Source of the DNA: JBMNGW01 sp050950025
GTDB lineage: Bacteria > Spirochaetota > Spirochaetia > Sphaerochaetales > Sphaerochaetaceae
Reading direction: 5' to 3'
Assembly (NCBI GenBank): GCA_050950025.1
Contig: JBMNGW010000003.1
Location: 15,673-79,672, forward strand
DNA: 64,000 bases
The notes beneath the pieces are model-generated. The model saw only the letters and a list, made by a program, of their open reading frames with translations, made no database searches and was not told the DNA's origin. Below are positions 53,195-62,327 of this stretch, piece after piece (position 1 is the stretch's first letter; each line of letters opens with the position of its first letter). Position numbers and translations under genes: made by a program.

Positions 53195-53667
53195 ACGTCA
53201 TTTGGGGGACAATTCTGTTAGCTGTTGCACCCATTAGTGAGCTGAGGGGAGCTATTCCGTTCGCTTTTTTCCACGGTGTCCCCTTATGGCTAGCTCTATG
53301 CATTGGAACCGCTGCCAATTTACTTGTCAGCCCCATTGCTTTTCTTTTTCTCTCTTTCATTCATCGCACGTTTTACCGACACTGGGCTTTTTATGTCAAA
53401 GTCTTTGATGCTACGTTGTTACGTACCCGGCGCAAACTTGGTCCCCATGTTGCTAAATACGGGGTATGGGGAGTGATGCTCTTTGTGGGCATCCCCCTTC
53501 CAATAACAGGAGCTTGGACAGGCACGTTAGGAGCTTGGGCTTTTGGGCTGGGTAAAAAGAGAAGCATTTTGGCCGTAAGCTGTGGAGTCCTCATTGCCGG
53601 AGCCATTGTGGGTACTCTTTTGGCTGCAGGAGTTCAAGTGGGAACAGTGTTTCTCAAGCAACTGTAA
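53191..53667 (+). CDS. Putative small multidrug-export family membrane protein
   Basis: This 158-residue protein begins MNVIWGTILLAVAPISELRG and has about four membrane segments; the SELRGAIPFA and GIPLPITGAWTGTLGAW motifs are characteristic of the small multidrug export/COG2426 family. The transport role is by annotation tradition, not proven. ATG 53191 overlaps the DUF362 stop; last gene of the run. Confidence 0.8.
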   Translation: MNVIWGTILLAVAPISELRGAIPFAFFHGVPLWLALCIGTAANLLVSPIAFLFLSFIHRTFYRHWAFYVKVFDATLLRTRRKLGPHVAKYGVWGVMLFVGIPLPITGAWTGTLGAWAFGLGKKRSILAVSCGVLIAGAIVGTLLAAGVQVGTVFLKQL

Positions 53668-53673
53668 GAATCT

Positions 53674-53701
53674 TTGACATATTGCAATAATACGCCACAA
53701 T
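53674..53701 (+). promoter_or_regulatory. Candidate promoter of the glutamine synthetase gene
   Basis: Perfect TTGACA (53674-53679), 16 bases, CACAAT (53696-53701), about 30 bases before ATG 53732. No sigma-54 element was seen here. Confidence 0.45.
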
Positions 53702-53731
53702 GTACATACTTATCATCAAGAGGCTTAAAGC

Positions 53732-55858
53732 ATGAATGTTTCCTTTGATTCATCAATTTCCACGTCCCTATGTGAGCTTTTTGGGAGCAATCTTTTCAAT
53801 GATGCTGCCGAAAAGAGGCTGTTGACTTCTCATGTTTACCAACAGCTGCAATTGGTGAAATTGGGTGAGCAGGATTTAAGCAGTGACATTGCCGAAGCCG
53901 TGGCAACAGCTATGAAACAGTGGGCCATTGAAAAGGGGGCAACCCATTACAGCCACTGGTTTCAGCCTTTAACAGGCACTACAGCCGAAAAACACGATTC
54001 ATTTATTAGTTTTGGTCCCCAAAAAGAACTGATTATGGAATTCTCTGGGAAAGAGTTGTTGCAAGGCGAATCGGATGCCTCTTCTTTTCCCAACGGAGGA
54101 CTGCGCAACACCTTTGAAGCCAGAGGATATACTGCCTGGGATACCTCCTCTGCAGCGTTCATTCGCGAAGTCGAAGGAGTCAGGACTTTATACATCCCCA
54201 CAGCCTTTTTCTCGTACAATGGTCAAGCTCTCGATAAAAAAGTCCCTCTTTTACGCTCCTGTGATGCTTTGGAGCGCCAAACACTGCGAGTACTGCATGC
54301 TTTGGGCTATGAAGAAGTAAAGCACATCACTATCTCGGTGGGTCCTGAGCAGGAATATTTTTTAGTCGATCGCACCTTTTTTGATATGCGTCTTGATCTA
54401 CGGCTGACAGGCAGAACTGTTTTTGGCAATCTTGCTGCTAAAGGACAAGAACTGGATGATCATTACTACGGCTCGATCGGAGACCGCGTTACCTTGTTCA
54501 TGCACGATTTGAACATAGAGCTGTGGAAAGTCGGCATTCCTTCCAAAACCCAGCATAAAGAAGTGGCTCCCGGGCAATTCGAAGTTGCCGCTATTTACGG
54601 TGCAGCTAATGTCTCTACCGATCAAAACCAACTGCTGATGCGCATACTCAAATCGGTGGCCCGCCGACACGGGATGAAAGCTCTGCTTCATGAAAAGCCC
54701 TTTGCAGGAGTCAATGGCTCGGGTAAGCATAATAACTGGTCGATTTCCACCGATACGGGTCTTAACATATTAAGTCCCGGAGAGAGTCCTGAAGATAATG
54801 TGCTCTTTTTGTTGGTACTCACCAGCCTTATTAAGGCGGTAGACGAATATGCTCCTCTTATCCGCTCCTCAGTTGCCACAGCGGGTAATGAACATCGATT
54901 GGGCAAAAACGAAGCTCCCACAGCCATCATTTCGATGTACCTTGGGGAGCAACTCACTGATATTCTTGAGCATTTGACGGCCAATAAACCGTACACCAAA
55001 CGAGACGGAGAAATTCTCAAAGTGGGAGTTAATGCTCTGCCGGGTCTTCCCAAAGATATGACCGATCGCAATAGAACTTCTCCTTTTGCTTTTACGGGGG
55101 ATAAGTTTGAATACCGCATGGTTGGCTCTTCACAATCATTAGCCGGTCCCAATACTCTGTTGAATGCTGCTGTTACCGATGTGTTTTATGAAGTGGCCAA
55201 TCGGTTGGAGGGCTCTTCCAAGCCCAAAGAAACGGCTATTGAATTAATTAAAGAGTTTTATGCCAAGCATAAGAGAATTATTTTCAATGGCAATGGATAT
55301 GCTCCCGAGTGGCAAACAGAAGCTAAAAAAAGAGGGTTGGCGATTGTAAACTCAACAGTAGAATCACTTAAAGCCCTTACCGAAGCCAAACATGTAAAGA
55401 TGCTCAACAAGCATAATATCTTCTCATTTGAAGAGTTGGCCTCACGACAAGAAGTCTACATGCAAATTTATTCCAAGCAAGTAAATATTGAAGCAGGTGT
55501 TATGGTTGAAATGAGCCGCCGAGATATTGTACCGGCAGTAACACGCTATGTTTCAGAGCTCTGCGACGATATAGCCATCCAAAAAGAGATGGGCTTTAAC
55601 ACCCAAGAGCTCGAAAAAATTGCCGGACTATTATCACACGAGCTAAACGCTATTATTAAAAGCCAAGAAGAGCTACACATCCTATTGGCCCAAGCGCTTG
55701 CCTTATCCGATGAACCCCAAAAACAGGCTGAATACTACTCTTCTGTTATTACCGATAAAATGGCACAAGTACGCTCCCATGCTGATATGCTCGAAATCTA
55801 CACCGATAAACGAGCCTGGCCATTCCCCGGCTATGATGATTTGCTCTTTAGATTATAA
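53732..55858 (+). CDS. glnN: Type III glutamine synthetase
   Basis: This 708-residue protein has the length and motifs of GSIII: FPNGGLRNTFEARGYTAWD, GPEQEYFLVDR, the NGSGKHNNWSIS stretch (about residue 330) and RTSPFAFTGDKFEYRMVGSS. It makes glutamine from glutamate and ammonia as a dodecamer. The single-gene unit has its own promoter. With asnA, 2 kb on, it forms two ammonia-fixing enzymes in the region. Confidence 0.95.
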   Translation: MNVSFDSSISTSLCELFGSNLFNDAAEKRLLTSHVYQQLQLVKLGEQDLSSDIAEAVATAMKQWAIEKGATHYSHWFQPLTGTTAEKHDSFISFGPQKELIMEFSGKELLQGESDASSFPNGGLRNTFEARGYTAWDTSSAAFIREVEGVRTLYIPTAFFSYNGQALDKKVPLLRSCDALERQTLRVLHALGYEEVKHITISVGPEQEYFLVDRTFFDMRLDLRLTGRTVFGNLAAKGQELDDHYYGSIGDRVTLFMHDLNIELWKVGIPSKTQHKEVAPGQFEVAAIYGAANVSTDQNQLLMRILKSVARRHGMKALLHEKPFAGVNGSGKHNNWSISTDTGLNILSPGESPEDNVLFLLVLTSLIKAVDEYAPLIRSSVATAGNEHRLGKNEAPTAIISMYLGEQLTDILEHLTANKPYTKRDGEILKVGVNALPGLPKDMTDRNRTSPFAFTGDKFEYRMVGSSQSLAGPNTLLNAAVTDVFYEVANRLEGSSKPKETAIELIKEFYAKHKRIIFNGNGYAPEWQTEAKKRGLAIVNSTVESLKALTEAKHVKMLNKHNIFSFEELASRQEVYMQIYSKQVNIEAGVMVEMSRRDIVPAVTRYVSELCDDIAIQKEMGFNTQELEKIAGLLSHELNAIIKSQEELHILLAQALALSDEPQKQAEYYSSVITDKMAQVRSHADMLEIYTDKRAWPFPGYDDLLFRL

Positions 55859-56213
55859 GTAGATCTCTGAATTCCTGCACTTCTTGCTCACTTAGTTTTG
55901 AACGCTTACTAGGTTAGTTACTCTTGCGTCCATTACCAAATGAGAACAACAGTTTACATTCATATCCAAGATAGAATTTGTTGGTTTGCATGGACTTCCA
56001 GACTACGATGTATACAAATAGAGTTGAGTGTCAAAATATGGATAGATTACGGTTTATGATTCATTATTTATAAGCAATAGTTTTTTACGTATATTATTAT
56101 AGTATTATGTGATTGTTATACCTTTTTTATATATCAGTTATTAATTATATTAAATTACTATAATGTGTTTTTATATGTTTTCTATATTACTTTTACTGTA
56201 TTGTTAACTGTAA
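55859..56213. other. AT-rich gene-free stretch
   Basis: These 355 bases hold no convincing gene. From about 56030 on the sequence is extremely AT-rich with many TATA/ATTA runs. A 25-codon minus-strand frame around 55920-56000 is too short to support. The composition contrasts with glnN and continues beyond the ParA pair. Confidence 0.6.
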
Positions 56214-56459
56214 CTATAGCTGATTAGCCCATTTTTTACTAAATTCTTTTAGCGCAAAACGGATGCCGGCGGCCCACCCTAAGCCCATATCAGAAAACAT
56301 CTCTTCCAGTTCTCGCTTAAAAGAGGGCTCAATGGAGAAGGTGGTTAACACTTTATTCTCTTTCTTGGGTTTCTTTTCTTGTGTGAAGAGCTGCTTTGCC
56401 CTTTGAGCGCTCGTAGATTCAACGTCATTAACGTTCTCTGGTTTTTTTTTCAGTGCCAT
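56214..56459 (-). CDS. Small ribbon-helix-helix-type partner of ParA
   Basis: This 81-residue protein has a charged, flexible N-terminal half (KKKPENVNDVE, QEKKPKKENKV) and a C-terminal half reading LTTFSIEPSFKRELEEMF then GWAAGIRFALKEF, the strand-helix-helix pattern of ParG/CopG-type DNA-binding proteins. ATG 56459 follows GGAG and lies 4 bases after the parA stop. By position it should be the centromere-binding and autorepressing partner of ParA. Family likeness is by pattern only. Confidence 0.6.
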   Translation of the reverse strand: MALKKKPENVNDVESTSAQRAKQLFTQEKKPKKENKVLTTFSIEPSFKRELEEMFSDMGLGWAAGIRFALKEFSKKWANQL

Positions 56460-56463
56460 ACAA

Positions 56464-57225
56464 CTAACTCCATACTCCTTTATAAATCTCTTCAATTGCT
56501 GCGATGGTATCGGGCTTCAGTCCCCTGCCCCTCTGTCTAAACAGTTGTGGGGCGCAATTTTTTTCTTGAGCTTTTCTAAATACGGGATCAACAGGTATTT
56601 TATAAACATTAAATGAACCATGTGTAGAAGCTTCAAAGATCTCTTTATGTTGTTTAATCCTTCCGTCGAAGCCGTTGATTATCACTTTTGAATGTATAAC
56701 GGTTGAACGAAGGTTTTTTCGTATTTTATCTAGCTCATCGATAAATATTTCAAGTCCATCCAGACTAAAGATTTCAGGAGTCATTGGAGTAATAATTTCA
56801 TCACTGGCAATAATCGCTGAACGCTCCAATTTGCCTAACCCAGGCGAAAGATCAAGAATAATTCTATCAAAAGAGGGTCCGATTTCGTGAATTAAATCTT
56901 GTATAACAAAAGGCTCATCACCAATTTTTGTCTCTGCATACTGTTTTAGGCTACCGCCAATGCCAAAAGTAGGTAAGAGAAACAAATTTGGCACTTTAGG
57001 TACTTCCACAATAGCTTCTTGAAAAAAACAATGTCCTGCCAAAACATCAGCTATTTCATATTTCAACTGTTCTTTAAAAAACCATGACGAAGCATTGCCT
57101 TGAGGATCTATATCTACAAGAAGTGTAGAATAGCCATCCAAGGCAGATTGGCAAGCCAGAGTTCCTGAGATAGTCGTCTTCCCCACCCCACCTTTTTGGA
57201 GGTGAAATGAAACAGTTTTAACCAT
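56464..57225 (-). CDS. parA: ParA-family partition ATPase
   Basis: This 253-residue protein has the deviant Walker A QKGGVGKTT at residues 10-18, then VDIDPQGNASS and LDLSPGLGKLERSAI. It has no N-terminal helix-turn-helix, so it belongs to the short type Ib ParA class usually partnered by small RHH proteins, as found here. The start at 57225 is chosen because upstream codons extend into promoter sequence. Such pairs are typical of plasmids and integrated elements; there is no replication gene in view. Base composition is AT-richer than the surrounding genes. Confidence 0.85.
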   Translation of the reverse strand: MVKTVSFHLQKGGVGKTTISGTLACQSALDGYSTLLVDIDPQGNASSWFFKEQLKYEIADVLAGHCFFQEAIVEVPKVPNLFLLPTFGIGGSLKQYAETKIGDEPFVIQDLIHEIGPSFDRIILDLSPGLGKLERSAIIASDEIITPMTPEIFSLDGLEIFIDELDKIRKNLRSTVIHSKVIINGFDGRIKQHKEIFEASTHGSFNVYKIPVDPVFRKAQEKNCAPQLFRQRGRGLKPDTIAAIEEIYKGVWS

Positions 57226-57261
57226 GCAGTAACTTATCCTTAGGCAAGTCGTAGTGGAATC

Positions 57262-57290
57262 ATTATAAATTGGTACGATTGTCAAGACAA
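57262..57290 (-). promoter_or_regulatory. parA promoter
   Basis: Minus strand TTGTCT (57285-57290), 17 bases, perfect TATAAT (57262-57267). A TGGTACGAT repeat lies between the two elements. Confidence 0.6.
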
Positions 57291-57346
57291 GCTCTATTAG
57301 AAAATATATTAAATTAACTAAAAACAACTACTTTTTATGGTACGAT
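57271..57346. repeat. Two direct TGGTACGAT repeats upstream of parA
   Basis: TGGTACGAT occurs at 57271-57279 (inside the promoter spacer) and at 57338-57346. The 9-base identity in an AT-rich region suggests an operator or centromere-like site for the RHH partner. Only two copies were seen. Confidence 0.45.
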
Positions 57347-57785
57347 ACTATTTAAGTAATTTTGTCCGATTTAATTTTTATATAACTTTAGATATTTTAT
57401 TTGGTAATTTACTAATATAAAATTCATATTTTTACTACTGTGTATTACTAAAGTTAATTTGTATCTATATACTTTCTATATCTATTCCTTTAGTATTTTC
57501 ATATTTTTTATATTTTTCTAGTGTATTCTATTTATACTCATATTGATTCTATATTGGTTTAATTTGTACTAATATTTGTATTACTATTTTTTATAGTGTT
57601 TTTTCTTATTTATCTATATTTTCACTTCATTTTTTGTTTAAATAGCTATGAGTTTTCTATTATTTACTCATCTAATGGACCCTGAAGTAAGTAATATGCC
57701 AATTATTTAAAGGACACTGAAGTTGTTTTAACCATCTATACACTTTCATAGCTATTTGCTACCGTTTTGCAAAGGAGTCGTTTTT
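57291..57785. other. AT-rich gene-free stretch with a short direct repeat
   Basis: Nearly 500 bases of very AT-rich DNA, T-rich on the plus strand. GGACCCTGAAGT (57677-57688) and GGACACTGAAGT (57712-57723) differ at one base and lie 35 apart, the only GC-containing islands. No gene is visible. A weak promoter for asnA may lie near 57724-57750. Confidence 0.55.
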
Positions 57786-58823
57786 ATGCAATCTTCACAA
57801 TTTCCAGAAGGCTATAGACCGCTTATGGGTTCAAGGCACACGGAGAAAGCCATTAAATTTGTAAAAGATACCTTTGAAAGAGAGTTGTCTGCAGGACTGT
57901 ATCTATCAAGAGTCACCAGTCCTTTATTTGTTCCTAAAGGTTCTGGGTTGAACGACGATTTAAATGGCATTGAAGAGCCGGTAACCTTCTCTGTGAAAAA
58001 CTATGATGATGTAGAGATGGAAATTGTCCATTCTTTAGCTAAATGGAAACGGATGGCTTTGGCTGAACACGGCTTTACGTTGAACACCGGTCTTTATACT
58101 GATATGAATGCTATTCGCCCAGATGATGAGATTGATCCAATTCACTCGATTTATGTGGATCAATGGGATTGGGAATTAGTCATTGATGAGAAAAAACGCC
58201 ATCTTGATTATTTAAAATTTGTCGTTAATAAAATTTATAGAGCTTTAAAACGAACCGAATTTTTAGTCGGAGAATTATTTCCCCTTTGTACCCCTTCTTT
58301 GCCCGAAAATATAACATTTATCCATGCCGAAGAGGCTTATGAATTGTATCCTCATCTAAATGCTGATGAGCGGGAAGCATTACTAGCTGAAATGTATGGA
58401 GCTTTTTTCTTAATTGGTATTGGGCATGCTTTGGGTCACGGTAAACCCCATGGTGGACGAGCCCCTGATTATGATGATTGGTCTACACCAACTATTAATG
58501 GTTATCATGGTTTAAATGGAGATCTTATTATTTGGGACCAAGTACGCAATAAGCATATGGAGCTTTCGTCTATGGGAATCCGAGTTGATCAAAAGGCTCT
58601 GATTAAGCAGCTTGAAATTCGTAATAATCTCGAACGTAAGCAACTGTATTGGCATAAACGGCTGCTTAATGGTGATTTTCCTTTAACTATAGGCGGAGGT
58701 ATTGGTCAATCTCGTATGTGTATGCTGTTGTTAAAAAAAGCTCATATCGGTGAAGTCCAAGCTTCAGTTTGGCCTGAATATATTCATAAAGAGGCTGCTT
58801 TACATCAAGTACGATTGTTATAG
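57786..58823 (+). CDS. asnA: Aspartate--ammonia ligase
   Basis: This 345-residue protein has the AsnA signatures VTSPLFVPKGSGLNDDLNG, LNTGLYTDMNAIRPDDE, HSIYVDQWDWE and TIGGGIGQSRMCMLLL. It makes asparagine from aspartate with ammonia and ATP, in a class II synthetase-like fold. ATG 57786 follows AAAGGAG at 9 bases. It stands alone between two AT-rich stretches, beside a ParA pair, which raises the possibility of transfer. Confidence 0.95.
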   Translation: MQSSQFPEGYRPLMGSRHTEKAIKFVKDTFERELSAGLYLSRVTSPLFVPKGSGLNDDLNGIEEPVTFSVKNYDDVEMEIVHSLAKWKRMALAEHGFTLNTGLYTDMNAIRPDDEIDPIHSIYVDQWDWELVIDEKKRHLDYLKFVVNKIYRALKRTEFLVGELFPLCTPSLPENITFIHAEEAYELYPHLNADEREALLAEMYGAFFLIGIGHALGHGKPHGGRAPDYDDWSTPTINGYHGLNGDLIIWDQVRNKHMELSSMGIRVDQKALIKQLEIRNNLERKQLYWHKRLLNGDFPLTIGGGIGQSRMCMLLLKKAHIGEVQASVWPEYIHKEAALHQVRLL

Positions 58824-58928
58824 TATAGTAATATTATTTAAATTTACTATTGTTCTTATATAGTTTTAATTGTTTTACTATTTGTTTATTGTTTATCCTA
58901 TTTAAATTACACCTCTTTTCCCATAAAA

Positions 58929-60862
58929 CTAAATGTATTTTCGCACAGTACTTCTATCGATACCCAATTGTTTTGCTGCCTTACTGATATTCTGTTCATA
59001 CGCTTCCCACACTGATTTTATGAGCATTGCTTCCATCTCTTTTAATGATGCATCACGAGGAACAGAAATCAATTGTTCTTGCTCAAAGTGATTAATATTT
59101 TCTTCTCTTTCTGTCAGTTCTTGAATTAAATCATCTTCAATGATTGCCAAATCAACATCCATGGAGAGAAGAACAGAGACTTTTTCAGCATAATTTCTCA
59201 GCTGCCTGATATTTCCAGGCCAGCCCGCTTCTTCAAGTCGCATTTGCATGTAAGGCGATATATCTTTTTTCTGATACCCATATTTGGTGGCAAAATAGTC
59301 GGTAAAAGAGAAAAACAAGGGAATAATATCTTCTTTGCGGGCTCGCAATGGAGGAATTGTGATATCAAGTACCCGTAAGCGATAATATAGGTCCATCCTA
59401 AAATTACCCTTTTGAGCCTCTTCATACAGATCCTTATTGCACGCAGCAATAAATCGAACATCAACGGTGTGTACCCTATCATCACCTATTCTCATAACCT
59501 GTTTTTCCTGCAGCACACGCAACAAACGGGCCTGGACATTGGCACTCATATCATTCACTTCGTCCAAGAAGATTGAGCCTTTATGGGCCATTTCAAAAAG
59601 GCCGGCTTTACCTCCTTTTTTTGCTCCCGTAAAAGCTCCTTCTACATACCCAAATAATTCACTTTCCAATAAATTTTCGGGCAATGCTGCACAATTGACT
59701 GCTACAAAAGGGCCATCTTTACGATCAGAATTGTTGTGAATACTTTGTGCAAACATCTCTTTACCGACACCCGTTTCACCAATCAGTAAAATAGTTGAAT
59801 TTGTTTGACTAAACCGTTTAGCCCGTTCGATCGTCTTTATAAAAGTGATATTCGTCGCAATCATATCATCAAAGGTATGCTTAGCTACCAGCCCTCGTAA
59901 GGCCATTTGATATCATCAAAGGTATGCTTAGCTACCAGCCCTCGTAAGGCCATTTGCTTCGTTAAGGTTTCTTCAAGATCCTTAATTCTGCCACTGCTTT
60001 GCATAAACAGCAATGTTGCTGCTTTTGTATTATCGGTAAAAATATGGAGGAGCTCAAACATATAGTCTTTCCCTCCAATAGTAACCAATTGATTTGTCAA
60101 TCCGGTACTAACCATATCTACTAGAGACTGTGGTACCATTTCACTGGAAAGTTTTTTGCCAATCATCCGCGCCTTGCTGTGGGCAAACGTTAACTGAGCT
60201 TTGGAATTGATAAGTTCAACCTCATCTTGGGCATTCAAATAGATGATTCCTTGGCTGGCGTGCTCCATAATGAGGTTCAGCCGCTTATTGCGAAGAATTT
60301 CAGATTGCATGTGTTCTACAAAATCTATGGCTGCATCGGTTGCACTGAGAATAGCTTCGGGGCCTGAAATAATTAATTCATAGTCTAAACCAAACTCCTT
60401 GGCTGTTTGCACTGAAACTGCATCGCCAATAATGAGCTCCACTTGTGATTGTTGAGCTTCCCGCATGATATCTTCAATTTTCTGCGTTCCTGTCAACAGG
60501 TAATACCCCAAATCAATAGAGAGCGTTTGAGCAATGCTTTTTGCTCCACTGATGACATTTTCGTAGCCAACCACGGCCATTTTCTTTTTTTGAAGAACAT
60601 GTGGGTAAATAGCTCGTAGCAAGTCGTATCCAGTGACATATATCTCAAAAACAGGCAATGAGAGACTTTTTTTTAGTAACGTTGCCGTACCGCCTCTGCT
60701 AATAATTCCCTCTATTCCATTGGCCGCAATGAAGTGCTCAGCCTTGCGTACCCCCTCAGATAAATCACCTTGAATTATTTCAATTGGATAATCTATAGCC
60801 GCAAGAGAACTTTGTGCTGTGACAACCAAATCTTCATACGGTGCAACTAACAACAAACTCAT
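58929..60862 (-). pseudogene. PrpR-type sigma-54 activator split by a 47-bp tandem duplication
   Basis: Two frames make one protein of about 628 residues when one copy of a 47-base repeat is removed. Part one (from ATG 60862, with GGAGG) is a PrpR_N ligand domain (IISRGGTATLLKK, ANGIEG) and a PAS-like domain (YLNAQDEVELINSKA). Part two is the AAA+ domain with Walker A GETGVGKE, the sigma-54 contact GAFTGA, Walker B GSIFLDEV and a Fis-type helix-turn-helix (AAKQLGIDRSTVRKY). As read, the first part stops at 59885 and the second could restart at ATG 59906. Divergent from a DUF1537/ADH/PdxA operon, its presumed target. Confidence 0.88.
59863..59956. repeat. Perfect 47-bp tandem duplication
   Basis: Copy one is 59863-59909 and copy two 59910-59956, identical throughout. 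47 is not a multiple of three, so the duplication shifts the frame of the regulator between its PAS and AAA+ domains. Recombination between copies would restore the gene exactly. Confidence 0.95.
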
Positions 60863-60880
60863 CTTCACCTCCGTGTAGGT

Positions 60881-60926
60881 GTTGAAAATTTCCCCATACA
60901 TCATAACATACGGTGGAATTTCCACC
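60881..60926. promoter_or_regulatory. Upstream activator palindromes for the sigma-54 regulator
   Basis: GGTGGAA-T-TTCCACC (60912-60926) is a perfect 7-1-7 palindrome. GTTGAAA-A-TTTCCCC (60881-60895) is a weaker copy (10 of 15 the same) with centres 31 bases apart, three helical turns. They lie about 98 and 129 bases upstream of the predicted sigma-54 start, the normal range for enhancer sites. Confidence 0.6.
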
Positions 60927-60990
60927 ACATATATCTATATAAAATGAAGTATTAATTCATATATGCCTTTATTATAAGTATTTACATATG

Positions 60991-61007
60991 TTGGCATAGA
61001 AACTGCC
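60991..61007 (+). promoter_or_regulatory. Candidate sigma-54 promoter of the DUF1537/ADH/pdxA operon
   Basis: TTGGCATAGAAACTGCC has GG and GC exactly 10 bases apart, the sigma-54 spacing, with most flanking consensus bases. With one more base it is also an inverted repeat (TTGGCA-N7-TGCCAA), so an operator is an alternative reading. Transcription would begin near 61018, one base from the ATG. Confidence 0.55.
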
Positions 61008-61018
61008 AATAAAGAGTC

Positions 61019-62327
61019 ATGGACCTACAGCCCTTGAAACATATTGTCCTAGCCGATGATCTTACCGGAGCTAATGACTCTGGTGTCCACTTCTTGTCGG
61101 AACACGGCAAAGTTATTGTTAACATCGATCCTCGCGACGGAGAGCCGTTAAGTTTTGCACAAACCACCATTATTAATACTGACAGCCGACTCCTTACTCC
61201 CAAACAAGCCTATGACAAACTCTATGGCATTACCTCTTCACTGCCGAAAAATGGGCCCACTATTATTTTTAAAAAGATTGACTCGACTTTGCGAGGCAAT
61301 ATTGGCTCCGAGATTGATGCTTTGATAGATGCTGGTGGCTTTTCTTTAGTGTGTGTTGCCAGTGCCAGCCCCCGCAACGGCCGTACCGTAAGCAACGGAT
61401 TTTGTTATGTGGATGGTATTCCTTTAGCCGAAACAGAAATTGCCAACGACCTGTTTAATCCTGTTCACTCTTCCTCTATTAAAGATATTTTGACCACACA
61501 GACTTCACGCCCCATCGGATTAATCGAATTGCCTATTTTACGCTCCTCTTTGCAAAGCGGCATACAGCACATAAAAAAATTAATAACAGAAGGAAAGAAA
61601 ATTGTTGTAGCCGATTCTGAGAATTCGGATGATTTACGTCGAATTAAAGATATATGCTCCATGATAGACGCAAAGATTCTTTATGTCGGCTCGGCCGGCC
61701 TTTTCCATGCTTTAAAAGAGGGACCGCTTGTCTCAACAAAAGGCCTCAGCTCACCTTTGTCAGGAAATATTTTTATTTGTCATCGGCTCTTTGATGGAAA
61801 CGACGCTGAAACAAGTTACTGAACTGCAACGCAATAAGAATGTCAGTGTATTCCAAATCAAATCTGTTGACATGAATAAGGGAAACATAGAGAACCTTAT
61901 AGCCTCTTTAGCCCAACGCATTAACGAAGCTTTTACCCATAACAGGATTGTCCTCATTAAATCGGAACAAGCCAACAATGGGTTGCTAGTTCCTCCTGAA
62001 GTTGTGGGTACCGCCTTAGGTTCTCTAGTAAAAAATAATTATTGAGCATGTTGATATCGACGCTATTATGGCAACCGGGGGCGACACCGCTCAACATATC
62101 TTAAAACAACTGGATGTAAAATATTTAGAAATAATCGAACGAAATACTTCCTGGAATCCCGCGTCACGAAGCTCTCTTTTCGTTCATTTCATAAACCGAT
62201 GATATTCATTACCAAAGCAGGATCATTTGGAAACACCAAAGCCCTGACTGACATCGTTAATTACCTTGACGGTCCCTTAGAGGGCAAAACTAAGTACATT
62301 GGAGCCTACCATGAAACAACAATTTGA
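61019..62327 (+). pseudogene. DUF1537 four-carbon acid-sugar kinase, four one-base insertions as read
   Basis: About 434 residues over five segments. The N-terminal part has the family start IVLADDLTGANDSG and KKIDSTLRGNIG. After frame changes at 61776-61778, 62037-62038, 62140 and 62161-62162 it continues with VIGSLMETTLKQ, IMATGGDTAQHIL and MIFITKAGSFGNTKALTDIV. DUF1537 proteins are ATP-dependent kinases of threonate, erythronate or 3-oxo-tetronate. With PdxA downstream the likely route is phosphorylation then oxidative decarboxylation. Conserved motifs are all preserved despite the breaks. Confidence 0.85.

Noticed and set aside
53650..53731. Sigma-54 promoter before the glutamine synthetase gene
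   Set aside because: No GG-N10-GC element with sigma-54 flanks is present; a sigma-70 type -35 is better.
55880..56000. Possible remnant of a gene on the minus strand (25-codon frame and a second fragment)
   Set aside because: Too short and without likeness to a known protein.
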